Shown one piece after another: positions 20,030-29,733 of a stretch of DNA of 64,000 nt (positions within the stretch are counted from its first letter, which is position 1; each line of letters begins with the position of its first letter). A program made the translations under genes and the position numbers. The notes beneath the pieces are model-generated. The model was not told the DNA's origin, made no database searches, and was given only the letters and a program-made list of their open reading frames with translations. The stretch comes from an uncultured Phocaeicola sp. (GTDB taxonomy: Bacteria; Bacteroidota; Bacteroidia; Bacteroidales; Bacteroidaceae): assembly GCA_944320855.1 (NCBI GenBank), contig CALUJF010000001.1, positions 62,001 to 126,000 of the forward strand, given 5' to 3'.

Positions 20030-21526
20030 TTAATAATCACTTCTGTTTCTTCTTGCTGAAAGTTCTGCCTGCATTTTCTCATTATATTCCTTGCTTATAG
20101 GATAGAATAACAAGGCTATTACTCCTATAAAGAAGAATGCTGCAGGTATCAAGCTGGATGACAAGATTATGCCCTGAATGGCTGTATCGCTCTGCTCAAC
20201 TTGCGAACCTGATACATAGCCGAAACCTGAGAGAAGGAAGCCCAACACTGCACCACCTACTCCAAGTCCTGCCTTAAGAGCAAACACGACTCCTGAGAAT
20301 ACGAAACCTGTGGCACGACGATAATTGACATATTCCGAATGGTCGGCCACATCGGCTATCATTGCCCACAACAACGGTACTGTAGGAGCATAGGCAAGAC
20401 TCTTCAGGAAATTCAATACGAACATTGCTTCTATATTGTCGCGCGAAGGGAAATAGAACATAGCAGTAAATATGGCTGTCAGCGCAAGACATACGATAAA
20501 TGTACGCTTCTTTCCATATCTGTTTGCAAGGAACTCAGACAACAGGATTACTCCGAAGAACTGGACAAGGGCACCGACCATATTGAAAACACCGAAACCG
20601 ACTTCGTAAGCTTTATCAGGCGAACTTACTACGAGCCCGAATGCATTAAGTATGGTATAGCCTATTGTATCTTTGGCTTCTGCTGAAACAAGGCCTATCT
20701 TATCGAGGAAAGCAAACAAGGCTGCCTCGTCTACATAGTTCTCAAAATAATAGTTCATGGCACTTCCCCACATGGCAAGCGTAATGAACACGAACAGGGT
20801 AAGGACGAACATTGCTCTCCATGGCACACTGCTCAACACATCCTTGATATCCTGTTTTGTATCATTCTTCTGTCCGGCCGGAGGAGTAATTCGTTCTTTG
20901 GTGGAGAAAAATACTATTACCAGAAATACAAGTCCTATTACTGCAAATAAGGATATAGTACAAAGCCATCCGTGCGATTTATCTCCGCCATCAGAGAATT
21001 TGCTGACCAAAGGCAACGTAAGCCCCTGAACCACAAACTGTGCTATGGTAGAGAATATGAAACGGACAGAAGTTATACTGGTACGCTCCTTGATATCGGA
21101 CGACATTACACCACCTAACGATGAATATGGAGTGTTATTGAACGAATACATTGTCATGAGCAATGTATATGATATAGTGGCATACAACGCAACAAGCCCT
21201 TTATCCTCTATTCCGGGATTATAGAACGCAAGGACATAGAATACCATGAAAGGAAGTGCTGTCCATAACACCCACGGACGATATTTTCCCCATCGGGTAT
21301 TGGTCCTGTCGGACATTATACCTACTGTGGGATCTACAAATGCGTCTACTATACGCGCCACAAGCATAACTGTTCCAGCTATCGCTCCCTCAAGTCCGAA
21401 TACATCTGTATAGAACTTTGTCTGATAAATCATCATCATCTGGAACACGAGGTTCGCAGAACAGTCGCCTAATCCATAGCCTACTTTCTCGACCATGGAA
21501 ACTTTTTGATTCAGAATTGCACTCAT
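20030..21526 (-). CDS. GPH-family (MFS superfamily) sugar:cation symporter, probable xyloside transporter
   Basis: The protein shows about twelve hydrophobic segments and the GPH signature layout: an N-terminal VEKVGYGLGDCSANLVFQMM, then DAFVDPTVGIMSDRTNTRWGKYRPWVLW. Its length of 498 is normal. Members of this glycoside-pentoside-hexuronide family carry melibiose, xylosides or glucuronides across the inner membrane with Na+ or H+. Its place between an acetylesterase gene and xylanase, GH43 and GH67 genes points to xylo-oligosaccharides. It would feed the signal-less GH43 enzyme. Confidence 0.92.
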   Translation of the reverse strand: MSAILNQKVSMVEKVGYGLGDCSANLVFQMMMIYQTKFYTDVFGLEGAIAGTVMLVARIVDAFVDPTVGIMSDRTNTRWGKYRPWVLWTALPFMVFYVLAFYNPGIEDKGLVALYATISYTLLMTMYSFNNTPYSSLGGVMSSDIKERTSITSVRFIFSTIAQFVVQGLTLPLVSKFSDGGDKSHGWLCTISLFAVIGLVFLVIVFFSTKERITPPAGQKNDTKQDIKDVLSSVPWRAMFVLTLFVFITLAMWGSAMNYYFENYVDEAALFAFLDKIGLVSAEAKDTIGYTILNAFGLVVSSPDKAYEVGFGVFNMVGALVQFFGVILLSEFLANRYGKKRTFIVCLALTAIFTAMFYFPSRDNIEAMFVLNFLKSLAYAPTVPLLWAMIADVADHSEYVNYRRATGFVFSGVVFALKAGLGVGGAVLGFLLSGFGYVSGSQVEQSDTAIQGIILSSSLIPAAFFFIGVIALLFYPISKEYNEKMQAELSARRNRSDY

Positions 21527-21534
21527 TTTATGTA

Positions 21535-23160
21535 TTATTTTTTACTTTCATTTTCTAATACCATATCTACCAGACGTGTTGCTGCTGTTTTTTTGTCCAA
21601 TGGATGTATGTCGTTCCACTCGCCTGTATCACTGTTTTTTATAAGATAAGTATTTGGGGTATTCTCTGCTGTGGCAGCCTGCTGCTTTCTTAGTTCAGCC
21701 CACGATTTCCTTCCCGGATCATCGGGTGCCAGAAAATCGGCAAGCTCTATTATGTAGAAAGGCAACCGGCTGTCAAATAGTTTTCTCCAGTCTGAAATCA
21801 TTGATGACAGAAGTGATGAATATTCGTTCCAGCGTCCTACGTTCGATTCTCCCTGATACCATACAATACCTTTGAATACATAATTCCTAAGCGGATATAT
21901 CATGCCGTTATACAGCCCTACAGGTATATTCTGGAAGCCGGTAGAAGAAGGTGCAGAAGGCATCACTGAGCCTGACTTGTGTTTCCATGTACCTGTCAGG
22001 TCGATTTCATTCTCACCACAAATCAGCTTATATGGCTTGTCTTTTACAAACGACGGATAGCCTCCGTTGCTGAAAAGACGGATAGTTATCTGATTATTTC
22101 CATGCTTAAGTATATTGGCTGGAACTTTATATATTCGTGGAGGATACTGATATGAAACTGAACCTACAAAATGGCCGTTTACAAATACTGAATCAGCATC
22201 TACTATACATCCAAGACGTAAAACCGCATCACATAAAGTCCATGATTCCGGAATTTCTATGTTTTTCCTGAACCAATGAGTACCATTCAGAGGACGCCAG
22301 TTGCGCGAAGCCCACTCGCGAGAAAACATATCTACATTATCCCAGGCGCTATCGTCGAGATTTTCCGAATACCACGGTGTAGACTCATGCACTCCCGGAT
22401 CGCTTTTGTATAACTGATTTCTCCAGGCTTTACTGCGCTCGTTCTCCATCTTCTTTATCATCGAAACGAGTTCTTCGTCTTCATAAACAGCTTTCTGATT
22501 AATATAGGCTGGAAAATCCTTCAGACCTTCCTCGCTCATCCATGCCTCAACCGGAGTTCCTCCCCAACTGGAGTTTATTATCCCAACCGGAACTCCTGTT
22601 TTTTCTTCCAATATACGTGAGAAAAAGTAGCATATAGCAGAATATCCGCTCACATTTTCCTTATTCATAACCTTCCATGAAACAGGTTGCAAATCATCCT
22701 TTTTTTCAGAAAAATCATAGGAATAAGGCACTTTCACATACCTGATGTTATTATTTTCATAACCATCAATCTCTGATGCATATTTATCCATCACTCTGTT
22801 TACAGGTAACTCCATGTTAGACTGACCGGAACACAAATATACATCACCTATCAGTATATCGTTTAATACAATATCATTTATCTGCATAGTGTAAGGTCCA
22901 CCGGAATTCATCTCCGGAAGTTTTATACTCCACTTACCGTTTTCATCGGCCGAAGTCTCGTATTTCTTATTTTTAAATTTGAGAATTACATTTTCACCGG
23001 GAGCAGCATTTCCCCAAATCAACACCTCACTATTCCTCTGCAGCACCATTCCATCGGATATCAATGAAGGTAAACTGACTTTTGCCAACATCAATGTGCC
23101 GTATGATAAAAACAGAATAAATAAAGCAATAATTCTTTTAAAAGAAAGCAGTGTTTTCAT
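21535..23160 (-). CDS. SASA-family acetylesterase (sialate O-acetylesterase-like, probable acetyl-xylan esterase)
   Basis: The start is placed at the ATG at 23160 because a proper signal peptide begins there (KTLLSFKRIIALFILFLS); the frame extends upstream but only into leader sequence. The SGNH-type catalytic blocks are visible: the serine in VYLCSGQSNMELP, the second block SSWGGTPVEAW, KGIVWYQGESN, and the Asp/His pair in DIHPLDKK. A beta-sandwich insert lies in the middle (WFRKNIEIPESW; LFSNGGYPSF). The family removes O-acetyl groups from sugars. As the first gene of a xylan operon it most likely deacetylates xylo-oligosaccharides in the periplasm. The transporter gene follows after 8 bp. 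Confidence 0.87.
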   Translation of the reverse strand: MKTLLSFKRIIALFILFLSYGTLMLAKVSLPSLISDGMVLQRNSEVLIWGNAAPGENVILKFKNKKYETSADENGKWSIKLPEMNSGGPYTMQINDIVLNDILIGDVYLCSGQSNMELPVNRVMDKYASEIDGYENNNIRYVKVPYSYDFSEKKDDLQPVSWKVMNKENVSGYSAICYFFSRILEEKTGVPVGIINSSWGGTPVEAWMSEEGLKDFPAYINQKAVYEDEELVSMIKKMENERSKAWRNQLYKSDPGVHESTPWYSENLDDSAWDNVDMFSREWASRNWRPLNGTHWFRKNIEIPESWTLCDAVLRLGCIVDADSVFVNGHFVGSVSYQYPPRIYKVPANILKHGNNQITIRLFSNGGYPSFVKDKPYKLICGENEIDLTGTWKHKSGSVMPSAPSSTGFQNIPVGLYNGMIYPLRNYVFKGIVWYQGESNVGRWNEYSSLLSSMISDWRKLFDSRLPFYIIELADFLAPDDPGRKSWAELRKQQAATAENTPNTYLIKNSDTGEWNDIHPLDKKTAATRLVDMVLENESKK

Positions 23161-23242
23161 AATCAAAAAAATTTTTTTCCGAAGACAAAAATACAAATTC
23201 GTAGAATCTAACATATTACCACACGATACCAAAACTTTATTT

Positions 23243-23293
23243 AATGTTACACACAGGGAGCAAAATGTTACAAATATTATTCCAAATGTTACA
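23243..23293. promoter_or_regulatory. Three identical AATGTTACA direct repeats at exact 21-bp spacing
   Basis: AATGTTACA occurs at 23243-23251, 23264-23272 and 23285-23293, each 21 bp from the next, 83 bp upstream of the acetylesterase start. The same nonamer clusters before the SusC gene. Two-turn spacing of direct repeats fits an AraC-family dimer, so this is the best candidate operator for the xylan regulator in the window. Confidence 0.75.
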
Positions 23294-23433
23294 TTCGACG
23301 CTTTATACCATTTTAATACTGTATATTTACGCCCAAAAGCGAAATATAAGATACTCCACCACTACAAATCCACTGCGAAAATACTACTTGCATTCACACC
23401 CATTTATATTGAAATAAAATCTATTTTTAAAAC

Positions 23434-23490
23434 GCCTTGTCGTTTGACTAAAAACGCTTTGTCATTTTAACTCAAACGACAAAGCGTTTT
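23434..23490. repeat. Hairpin element with two alternative pairings
   Basis: AAAACGCTTTGTC (23451-23463) pairs perfectly with 23478-23490. The same right-hand segment (TCAAACGACAA at 23473-23483) can instead pair with TTGTCGTTTGA at 23437-23447. It lies in the 601-bp gap 23161-23761 between divergent genes, upstream of both, where a terminator would not be expected. It may be a mobile hairpin repeat or the end of a small RNA. Apart from this, the nonamer repeats and the purM promoter, I see nothing in the gap. Confidence 0.5.
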
Positions 23491-23609
23491 ATTACAGGCC
23501 GGAAATGCATGTGAGAGGGGTATACATATTATATATAAAAAGCACTGGGAAGAAAGCATCAATGAATTAGCAAAAATATAAATCTAACTGTTAATTACAT
23601 TACCGTTAA

Positions 23610-23640
23610 TTGCATTTATATCAGATTTTTAGTACTTTTG
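23610..23640 (+). promoter_or_regulatory. Promoter for purM
   Basis: TTG at 23610-23612 is followed after 20 bases by TACTTTTG (23633-23640) and then C, a good Bacteroides-type promoter. It predicts an untranslated leader of about 115 bases before purM. Confidence 0.65.
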
Positions 23641-23761
23641 CAAATTAAAACAGTAAAGTATCTTTATCACAAAGATAAAAAATATTTACCGGCGTATTAA
23701 AGATTTTATATAACAGCCAAAATTAATTTAGGAAATTATAATTTATAATATATCATCACTC

Positions 23762-24934
23762 ATGAGTAACCAAAGATACATGCAGCGCGGCGTATCGGCA
23801 TCTAAGGAAGATGTGCATAACGCTATCAAAAACATTGACAAAGGTATTTTCCCTAAGGCTTTCTGTAAAATAATTCCTGATATTCTTGGCGGAGACCCTG
23901 AATACTGCAACATCATGCATGCGGACGGTGCGGGAACCAAATCATCACTGGCATATCTGTACTGGAAAGAGACAGGCGACCTGTCTGTATGGAAAGGTAT
24001 CGCACAGGATGCCCTTATCATGAACATCGACGACTTGCTCTGCGTAGGAGCAGTTGACAACATACTCGTTTCTTCTACTATCGGACGTAACAAACTGCTC
24101 GTTCCGGGAGAAGTTATCTCGGCTATCATCAACGGTACTGACGAACTGCTTGCCGAACTCCGCGAAATGGGTGTAGGCGTTTACGCTACAGGTGGCGAGA
24201 CTGCCGACGTTGGCGACCTGGTCCGTACTATCATCGTGGACAGTACTGTGACTTGCCGTATGAAGCGTTCTGACGTGATTGACAATGCAAACATCCGTCC
24301 GGGCGACGTTATCGTAGGTCTTGCATCTTACGGACAGGCTACTTACGAAAAGGAATACAACGGCGGTATGGGTAGCAACGGTCTGACAAGCGCACGTCAC
24401 GACGTATTCTCAAAATATCTTGCAGAGAAATATCCTGAAAGCTACGACAAGGCTGTACCAGAAGACCTGGTTTACAGCGGTAATCTGAAACTGACTGACG
24501 CTGTGGAAGATTCTCCACTTGACGCAGGTAAGCTGGTTCTCTCTCCTACACGTACATACGCACCTGTGGTAAAGAAACTGCTTGATGCTCTCCGTCCTGA
24601 AATCCACGGTATGGTTCACTGCTCGGGTGGTGCACAGACTAAGGTTCTGCACTTCGTAGGCGACAACTGCCGCGTGATTAAGGATAACCTCTTCCCTGTT
24701 CCTCCATTGTTCCGCACTATCAAAGAACAGAGCGGTACTGACTGGGACGAAATGTACAAGGTATTCAACATGGGACACCGTCTTGAAGTATATCTTTCTC
24801 CTGAACATGCAGAACAGGTTATCGAAATCAGCAAATCGTTCAATATCGACGCACAGATTGTCGGTCGCGTAGAAGAAAGCAACGGAAGTAAAGAATTGAT
24901 TATCAAGAGCGAATTCGGAGAATTCAGATACTAA
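23762..24934 (+). CDS. purM: Phosphoribosylformylglycinamidine cyclo-ligase (AIR synthase)
   Basis: The 390-residue protein reads as a PurM/AIR-synthase-type protein: HADGAGTKSSLAYLYW, MNIDDLLCVGAVDN, VYATGGETADVGD and DVIVGLASYG form the ATP-binding and dimer core. The C-terminal part is also normal (VHCSGGAQTKVLHF; VFNMGHRLEVYLS). The enzyme closes the imidazole ring in the fifth step of purine synthesis, using ATP, in the cytoplasm. In Bacteroidetes this divergent form is the one usually annotated as PurM. It is followed by prfA after an 87-base gap and is unrelated to the xylan genes upstream. Confidence 0.85.
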   Translation: MSNQRYMQRGVSASKEDVHNAIKNIDKGIFPKAFCKIIPDILGGDPEYCNIMHADGAGTKSSLAYLYWKETGDLSVWKGIAQDALIMNIDDLLCVGAVDNILVSSTIGRNKLLVPGEVISAIINGTDELLAELREMGVGVYATGGETADVGDLVRTIIVDSTVTCRMKRSDVIDNANIRPGDVIVGLASYGQATYEKEYNGGMGSNGLTSARHDVFSKYLAEKYPESYDKAVPEDLVYSGNLKLTDAVEDSPLDAGKLVLSPTRTYAPVVKKLLDALRPEIHGMVHCSGGAQTKVLHFVGDNCRVIKDNLFPVPPLFRTIKEQSGTDWDEMYKVFNMGHRLEVYLSPEHAEQVIEISKSFNIDAQIVGRVEESNGSKELIIKSEFGEFRY

Positions 24935-25021
24935 TATATAAGTTTTTAAGTTTGTAGTTTTTAGTTTGTAAAGTCAAACTGAAACCGACAAACTCAAGGA
25001 GCAAAGAACTAAATATAGGAA

Positions 25022-26131
25022 ATGGCGGAAAATAACACCATATTAGAGAAACTTGAAGGATTGGTATCACGTTTTGAGGAAGTATCTACTCTGATTACTG
25101 ACCCGAACGTGATAGCAGACCAGAAAAGATATGTAAAACTGACAAAGGAATACAAGGAGCTGGGCGACATCATGAATGCGCGCAAGGAATACTTGCAGTG
25201 CATCAACGGTCTGGAAGAGGCCAGAATGATGATGAACGAAAGTGACCCTGAAATGAAGGAAATGGCCCGAGAAGAGGCTGCTGCATGCGAGGCACGCATT
25301 CCGGAACTGGAAGAGGAAATCAAACTTCTGCTTGTTCCTGCCGACCCTCAGGACGACCGCAATGCGATTCTTGAAATCCGTGGCGGTACGGGTGGCGACG
25401 AAGCTGCCATCTTTGCAGGCGACCTGTTCCGCATGTATTCGAAATATTGCGAAACCAAAGGCTGGCGACTTGAGGTATCAAGCGCAAACGAAGGTGCGGC
25501 AGGCGGTTTCAAGGAAATAATCTGCTCCGTAACGGGAGAAAAGGTTTACGGAACTCTGAAATACGAATCGGGAGTACACCGCGTGCAGCGAGTTCCTGCC
25601 ACTGAGACCCAGGGACGTGTACACACATCTGCCGCATCGGTAGCCGTACTGCCAGAAGCTGAGCCTTTCGATGTGGAAATCAATGAAGGCGAAATAAAAT
25701 GGGATACATTCCGAAGCGGCGGTGCCGGAGGACAGAACGTAAACAAGGTGGAATCCGGAGTTCGTCTGCGCTACAACTGGAAGAATCCTAACACCGGAGT
25801 GGTGGAAGAAATCCTTATTGAATGTACCGAAACACGCGACCAGCCAAAGAACAAGGAACGTGCTCTCTCGCGCCTGCGTACATTTATATACGATAAGGAG
25901 CATCAGAAATACATCGACGATATAGCTTCGAAGCGTAAGACTATGGTCAGCACCGGTGACCGTTCGGCTAAAATCCGTACATACAACTATCCTCAGGGAC
26001 GTATCACAGACCACCGCATAAACTATACAATCTATAACCTCAGTGCATTTATGGACGGGGACATTCAGGACTGTATAGACCATCTGATTGTGGCTGAAAA
26101 TGCTGAAAGACTGAAGGAAAGCGAACTTTAA
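25022..26131 (+). CDS. prfA: Peptide chain release factor 1
   Basis: Class I release factor of 369 residues. The peptidyl-tRNA hydrolysis motif GGQ is in RSGGAGGQNVNKVES. The stop-codon-reading tripeptide is PAT in HRVQRVPATETQGR, which marks RF1 (UAA/UAG) rather than RF2 (SPF). The helical N-terminal domain and the C-terminal DHRINYTIYNL region are complete. UGA, the codon that interrupts the xylan SusC gene, would be read by RF2, which is not in this window. Confidence 0.97.
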   Translation: MAENNTILEKLEGLVSRFEEVSTLITDPNVIADQKRYVKLTKEYKELGDIMNARKEYLQCINGLEEARMMMNESDPEMKEMAREEAAACEARIPELEEEIKLLLVPADPQDDRNAILEIRGGTGGDEAAIFAGDLFRMYSKYCETKGWRLEVSSANEGAAGGFKEIICSVTGEKVYGTLKYESGVHRVQRVPATETQGRVHTSAASVAVLPEAEPFDVEINEGEIKWDTFRSGGAGGQNVNKVESGVRLRYNWKNPNTGVVEEILIECTETRDQPKNKERALSRLRTFIYDKEHQKYIDDIASKRKTMVSTGDRSAKIRTYNYPQGRITDHRINYTIYNLSAFMDGDIQDCIDHLIVAENAERLKESEL

Positions 26132-26213
26132 ACAAACAGGCTACAAGGCTTCAGTTACAAGTTAACAAGGCTCTCCAGCCGGATAGCACCCAAAGGTCAG
26201 AGATGCTGAACCT

Positions 26214-26245
26214 CGTCAACTTGTCAACTCGTCAACTTGTCAACT
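26214..26245 (+). repeat. Short tandem repeat, CGTCAACTTGTCAACT twice
   Basis: Two perfect copies of a 16-mer, itself two near-identical 8-mers (CGTCAACT, TGTCAACT), fill the leader just before pyrF. Its function is unknown, and slippage-prone copy number is possible. Confidence 0.8.
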
Positions 26246-26260
26246 AAAAAAACAAAAAAT

Positions 26261-27085
26261 ATGAACAAACAACAGTTATTCGAAAACATCAAGAAGAAAC
26301 AGTCATTCCTCTGTGTGGGACTTGACACTGACATCAAGAAAATTCCAGAACACCTTCTGAAAGAGGAAGACCCTATATTTGCATTCAACAAGGCTATTAT
26401 CGACGCTACAGCTCCTTACTGTATCGCTTACAAGCCAAACCTGGCTTTCTATGAAAGCATGGGCGTGAAGGGATGGATTGCATTTGAAAAGACTGTAGAA
26501 TACATCAAGACAAACTATCCTGACCAGTTCATCATAGCAGATGCCAAACGTGGTGACATCGGTAATACTTCGGCTATGTATGCACGTACATTCTTCGAGG
26601 AGCTGAACATCGACTCTGTGACTGTAGCTCCATATATGGGCGAGGACAGCGTTACTCCGTTCCTTACTTACGAAGGGAAATGGGTTATCCTTCTGGCACT
26701 TACATCGAACAAGGGTTCGCACGATTTCCAGCTTACTGCTGACACTGAAGGAGAACGTCTTTTCGAAAAGGTATTGCGCAAGAGCCAGGAATGGGCTAAC
26801 GACGAAAACATGATGTACGTTGTCGGCGCTACTCAGGGACATATGTTCGAAGATATCCGCAAGATTGTACCTAACCACTTCCTTCTTGTACCTGGTGTTG
26901 GTGCACAGGGCGGCTCACTGGAAGAGGTATGCAAGTACGGTATGACTAAGGAATGCGGACTTATAGTTAATTCAAGCCGTGCAATCATCTATGCCGACAA
27001 GACTGAGAACTTTGCAAAAGTAGCAGGCGAAGAAGCACAGAAAGTACAGCAACAGATGTCTGAACAACTAAAAGCAATCCTCTGA
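26261..27085 (+). CDS. pyrF: Orotidine 5'-phosphate decarboxylase
   Basis: The ATG at 26261 is chosen over an upstream non-ATG start because the family N-terminus ([19 protein letters not shown]) begins there. The 274-residue long-type OMP decarboxylase has the catalytic charge network in [13 protein letters not shown] and the phosphate-binding end [14 protein letters not shown]. It converts OMP to UMP in the last step of pyrimidine synthesis. A terminator follows, so it is probably the last gene of its transcript with prfA upstream. Confidence 0.96.
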   Translation: MNKQQLFENIKKKQSFLCVGLDTDIKKIPEHLLKEEDPIFAFNKAIIDATAPYCIAYKPNLAFYESMGVKGWIAFEKTVEYIKTNYPDQFIIADAKRGDIGNTSAMYARTFFEELNIDSVTVAPYMGEDSVTPFLTYEGKWVILLALTSNKGSHDFQLTADTEGERLFEKVLRKSQEWANDENMMYVVGATQGHMFEDIRKIVPNHFLLVPGVGAQGGSLEEVCKYGMTKECGLIVNSSRAIIYADKTENFAKVAGEEAQKVQQQMSEQLKAIL

Positions 27086-27119
27086 TTGGGAAACATAAAT
27101 AGCTACCGGAATTAATAAG

Positions 27120-27167
27120 AAAAACAGTTATATCCTCCTATTATTAGGTTGATATAACTGTTTTTTT
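27120..27167 (+). terminator. Intrinsic terminator after pyrF
   Basis: The stem AAAAACAGTTATATC (27120-27134) pairs with GATATAACTG plus Ts (27151-27165), followed by a T-run. Confidence 0.85.
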
Positions 27168-27293
27168 GTTGAAAACTATGCATTTATGTATGTAATTATG
27201 CAAATATTTTGCTTTTTTCTCTGATATGTAAAAAAAAAACACGTAATTTGCATAAACAAGTAAAATAAAACCAAAGGAAGAAAAATAACAGAT

Positions 27294-28334
27294 ATGGAGT
27301 TCTCGGCTAAACAAATTGCAGAATTTATCCAAGGAATTGTTGTAGGTGACGAAAATGCCACAGTACACACTTTTGCAAAAATCGAAGAAGGTGTACCGGG
27401 CGCATTGTCGTTTTTGGCAAACCCCAAATATACTAACTACATCTATGAGACACAGTCATCAATAGTGTTGGTAAACAAAGATTTCACTCCTGAACATGAA
27501 ATCAAGGCCACACTCATAAAGGTCGACAATGCATACGAAAGTTTGGCTAAGCTTATGTCACTCTATGAAATGAGCCAGCCTAAGAAGACAGGTATCGACC
27601 CGCTTGCTTATATCTCGGATAAAGCAAAGATAGGAAATGGCTGCTATATAGGCCCATTCGCCTGCATAGAAGATGGAGCCGTAATTGGTGACAATGTATA
27701 TATACATCCACATGCAACAGTCGGGAGCAACGCAAAGGTGGGTAACAACTGTATTATCTACCCTCATGTTACGATTTACCACGATTGCAGAATAGGAAAC
27801 AACTGCATTCTGCATGCAGGCTCTGTAATTGGTGCCGATGGTTTCGGTTTTGCTCCATCGCCTGAAGGATATGAAAAAATTCCGCAGATAGGTATTGTGA
27901 TTCTTGAAGACGACGTAGAGATAGGGGCAAACGCATGTATAGACCGTGCTACAATGGGAGCTACCATTATTCACAAAGGCGTAAAGCTGGATAATATGGT
28001 ACAGATAGCTCACAACGTAGAGGTAGGAAGCAACACTGTAATGGCATCGCAAGTCGGTGTGGCCGGTTCTGCCAAAATTGGAGAATGGTGTATGTTTGGC
28101 GGACAGGTAGGAGTTGCAGGACACATAAAGGTTGGAAACAGAGTAACGGTAGGAGCACAATCAGGAATACCGGGAAACACAAAATCGGATATAGCAATAA
28201 TGGGATATCCGGCTATAGAACACAAACAGTTTGCACGAGCTGCTATTGTTTACAAGAAATTGCCTGACATGTATTCTGAATTAGGCAAACTACAAAAAGA
28301 AATAGAAGAATTGAAAAAACTAATAAACAAATAA
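27294..28334 (+). CDS. lpxD: UDP-3-O-(3-hydroxyacyl)glucosamine N-acyltransferase
   Basis: An N-terminal LpxD domain ([24 protein letters not shown]) precedes a long left-handed beta-helix of hexapeptide repeats ([22 protein letters not shown]) and a C-terminal helix. The catalytic His is expected in [10 protein letters not shown]. It adds the second acyl chain in lipid A synthesis. The gene starts a compact lipid A cluster with 6-bp and 4-bp gaps to the next two genes. Confidence 0.96.
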   Translation: MEFSAKQIAEFIQGIVVGDENATVHTFAKIEEGVPGALSFLANPKYTNYIYETQSSIVLVNKDFTPEHEIKATLIKVDNAYESLAKLMSLYEMSQPKKTGIDPLAYISDKAKIGNGCYIGPFACIEDGAVIGDNVYIHPHATVGSNAKVGNNCIIYPHVTIYHDCRIGNNCILHAGSVIGADGFGFAPSPEGYEKIPQIGIVILEDDVEIGANACIDRATMGATIIHKGVKLDNMVQIAHNVEVGSNTVMASQVGVAGSAKIGEWCMFGGQVGVAGHIKVGNRVTVGAQSGIPGNTKSDIAIMGYPAIEHKQFARAAIVYKKLPDMYSELGKLQKEIEELKKLINK

Positions 28335-28340
28335 ACACCC

Positions 28341-29729
28341 ATGTTGAAACAACAGACTTTAAAAGGCAGCTTCTCACTGAACGGTAAGGGACTTCACACC
28401 GGAGTCAAGCTTACTGTGACATTCAACCCTGCTCCGGAACATCACGGGTATAAGATCCAACGTATAGACTTAGACGATCAGCCTATTATAGACGCTGTGG
28501 CCGAAAATGTAATCGATACGACAAGAGGTACAGTGTTATCAAAAAATAATGTAAAAGTCAGTACAGTTGAACATGCGCTGGCAGCTCTTTATGCAGCCGG
28601 AATAGACAACTGTCTGATACAGGTGGACGGTCCTGAGTTCCCGATATTGGACGGAAGTGCAAAGGCTTACGTGGAATGTATCGAAAGAGTGGGCATTGAA
28701 GAACAGTCGGCTCCAAAAGATTATTACATTATCAAATCGAAAATAGAATTCCGCGATGAAGCTACAGGTTCATGTATCACTGTGTTGCCTGACGACAGAT
28801 TCAGTATAAACACTTTGATATCATATGATTCGCAAATTCTTACAAATCAGTTTGCTACACTTGAAAATATGGCTGACTTCCCTGCGGAAATTGCTTCTGC
28901 ACGTACGTTCGTTTTCGTTCGCGAAATAGAACCTCTGCTCAATGCAGGACTGATTAAGGGAGGTGACCTGGACAATGCTATCGTGATATACGAAAAGCAG
29001 ATGACTCAGGAAAGCTTTGACAAACTGGCTGACGTTATGAATGTTCCTCATATGGATGCAAGCCATTTGGGATATATCAACCATATTCCATTGGTATGGC
29101 CTAACGAACCGGCAAGACACAAACTGCTTGATATCATTGGCGACCTTGCCCTTATCGGAAGACCTATAAAGGGAAGAATCATCGCTACAAGACCAGGACA
29201 TACTATAAACAACAAGTTCGCAAGACAGCTGAGAAAAGAAATCAGAATGCACGAGATACAGGCTCCTATCTACAACTGCAATGAAGAGCCGCTGATGGAT
29301 GTGAACCGTATACGCGAACTGTTGCCTCACAGATATCCGTTCCAGTTGGTTGACAAGGTCATTGCTATGGGTGCCAACTATATAGTAGGTGTAAAGAACG
29401 TTACATCAAACGAACCTTTCTTCCAGGGACATTTCCCGGAAGAGCCTGTTATGCCTGGAGTGCTTCAGGTAGAGGCTATGGCGCAGGTAGGAGGCTTGTT
29501 GGTTCTGAACTCTGTGGATGACCCAAAACTGTATTCTACATACTTCATGAAGATAGACAATGTGAAATTCCGCCAGAAAGTGATACCGGGTGATACTCTC
29601 ATCTTCCGCGTGGAACTTATGGCACCTATCCGCAGAGGTGTATCTACAATGAAAGGATACGTTTTCGTAGGTGAGAAAATAGTTTGCGAAGCTGAATTTA
29701 TGGCTCAAATCGTAAAAAACAAACAATAA
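28341..29729 (+). CDS. lpxC/fabZ: Bifunctional UDP-3-O-acyl-GlcNAc deacetylase / 3-hydroxyacyl-ACP dehydratase
   Basis: Residues 1 to about 305 are LpxC, with zinc and catalytic motifs in VSTVEHALAALYAAG and ARHKLLDIIGDLAL. Residues from about 320 to 462 are FabZ, with LLPHRYPFQLVDKV and the active-site His/Glu in GHFPEEPVMPGVLQVEAMAQ. The fusion links the committed deacetylation of lipid A synthesis with fatty-acid elongation, both of which use 3-hydroxyacyl-ACP. It is a known feature of Bacteroidetes and supports the taxonomic call. Confidence 0.97.
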   Translation: MLKQQTLKGSFSLNGKGLHTGVKLTVTFNPAPEHHGYKIQRIDLDDQPIIDAVAENVIDTTRGTVLSKNNVKVSTVEHALAALYAAGIDNCLIQVDGPEFPILDGSAKAYVECIERVGIEEQSAPKDYYIIKSKIEFRDEATGSCITVLPDDRFSINTLISYDSQILTNQFATLENMADFPAEIASARTFVFVREIEPLLNAGLIKGGDLDNAIVIYEKQMTQESFDKLADVMNVPHMDASHLGYINHIPLVWPNEPARHKLLDIIGDLALIGRPIKGRIIATRPGHTINNKFARQLRKEIRMHEIQAPIYNCNEEPLMDVNRIRELLPHRYPFQLVDKVIAMGANYIVGVKNVTSNEPFFQGHFPEEPVMPGVLQVEAMAQVGGLLVLNSVDDPKLYSTYFMKIDNVKFRQKVIPGDTLIFRVELMAPIRRGVSTMKGYVFVGEKIVCEAEFMAQIVKNKQ

Positions 29730-29733
29730 AAAT

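Noticed and set aside
23161-23232. Longer N-terminus for the acetylesterase
   Set aside because: The extra codons precede the signal peptide and would block export; the ATG at 23160 is a better start.
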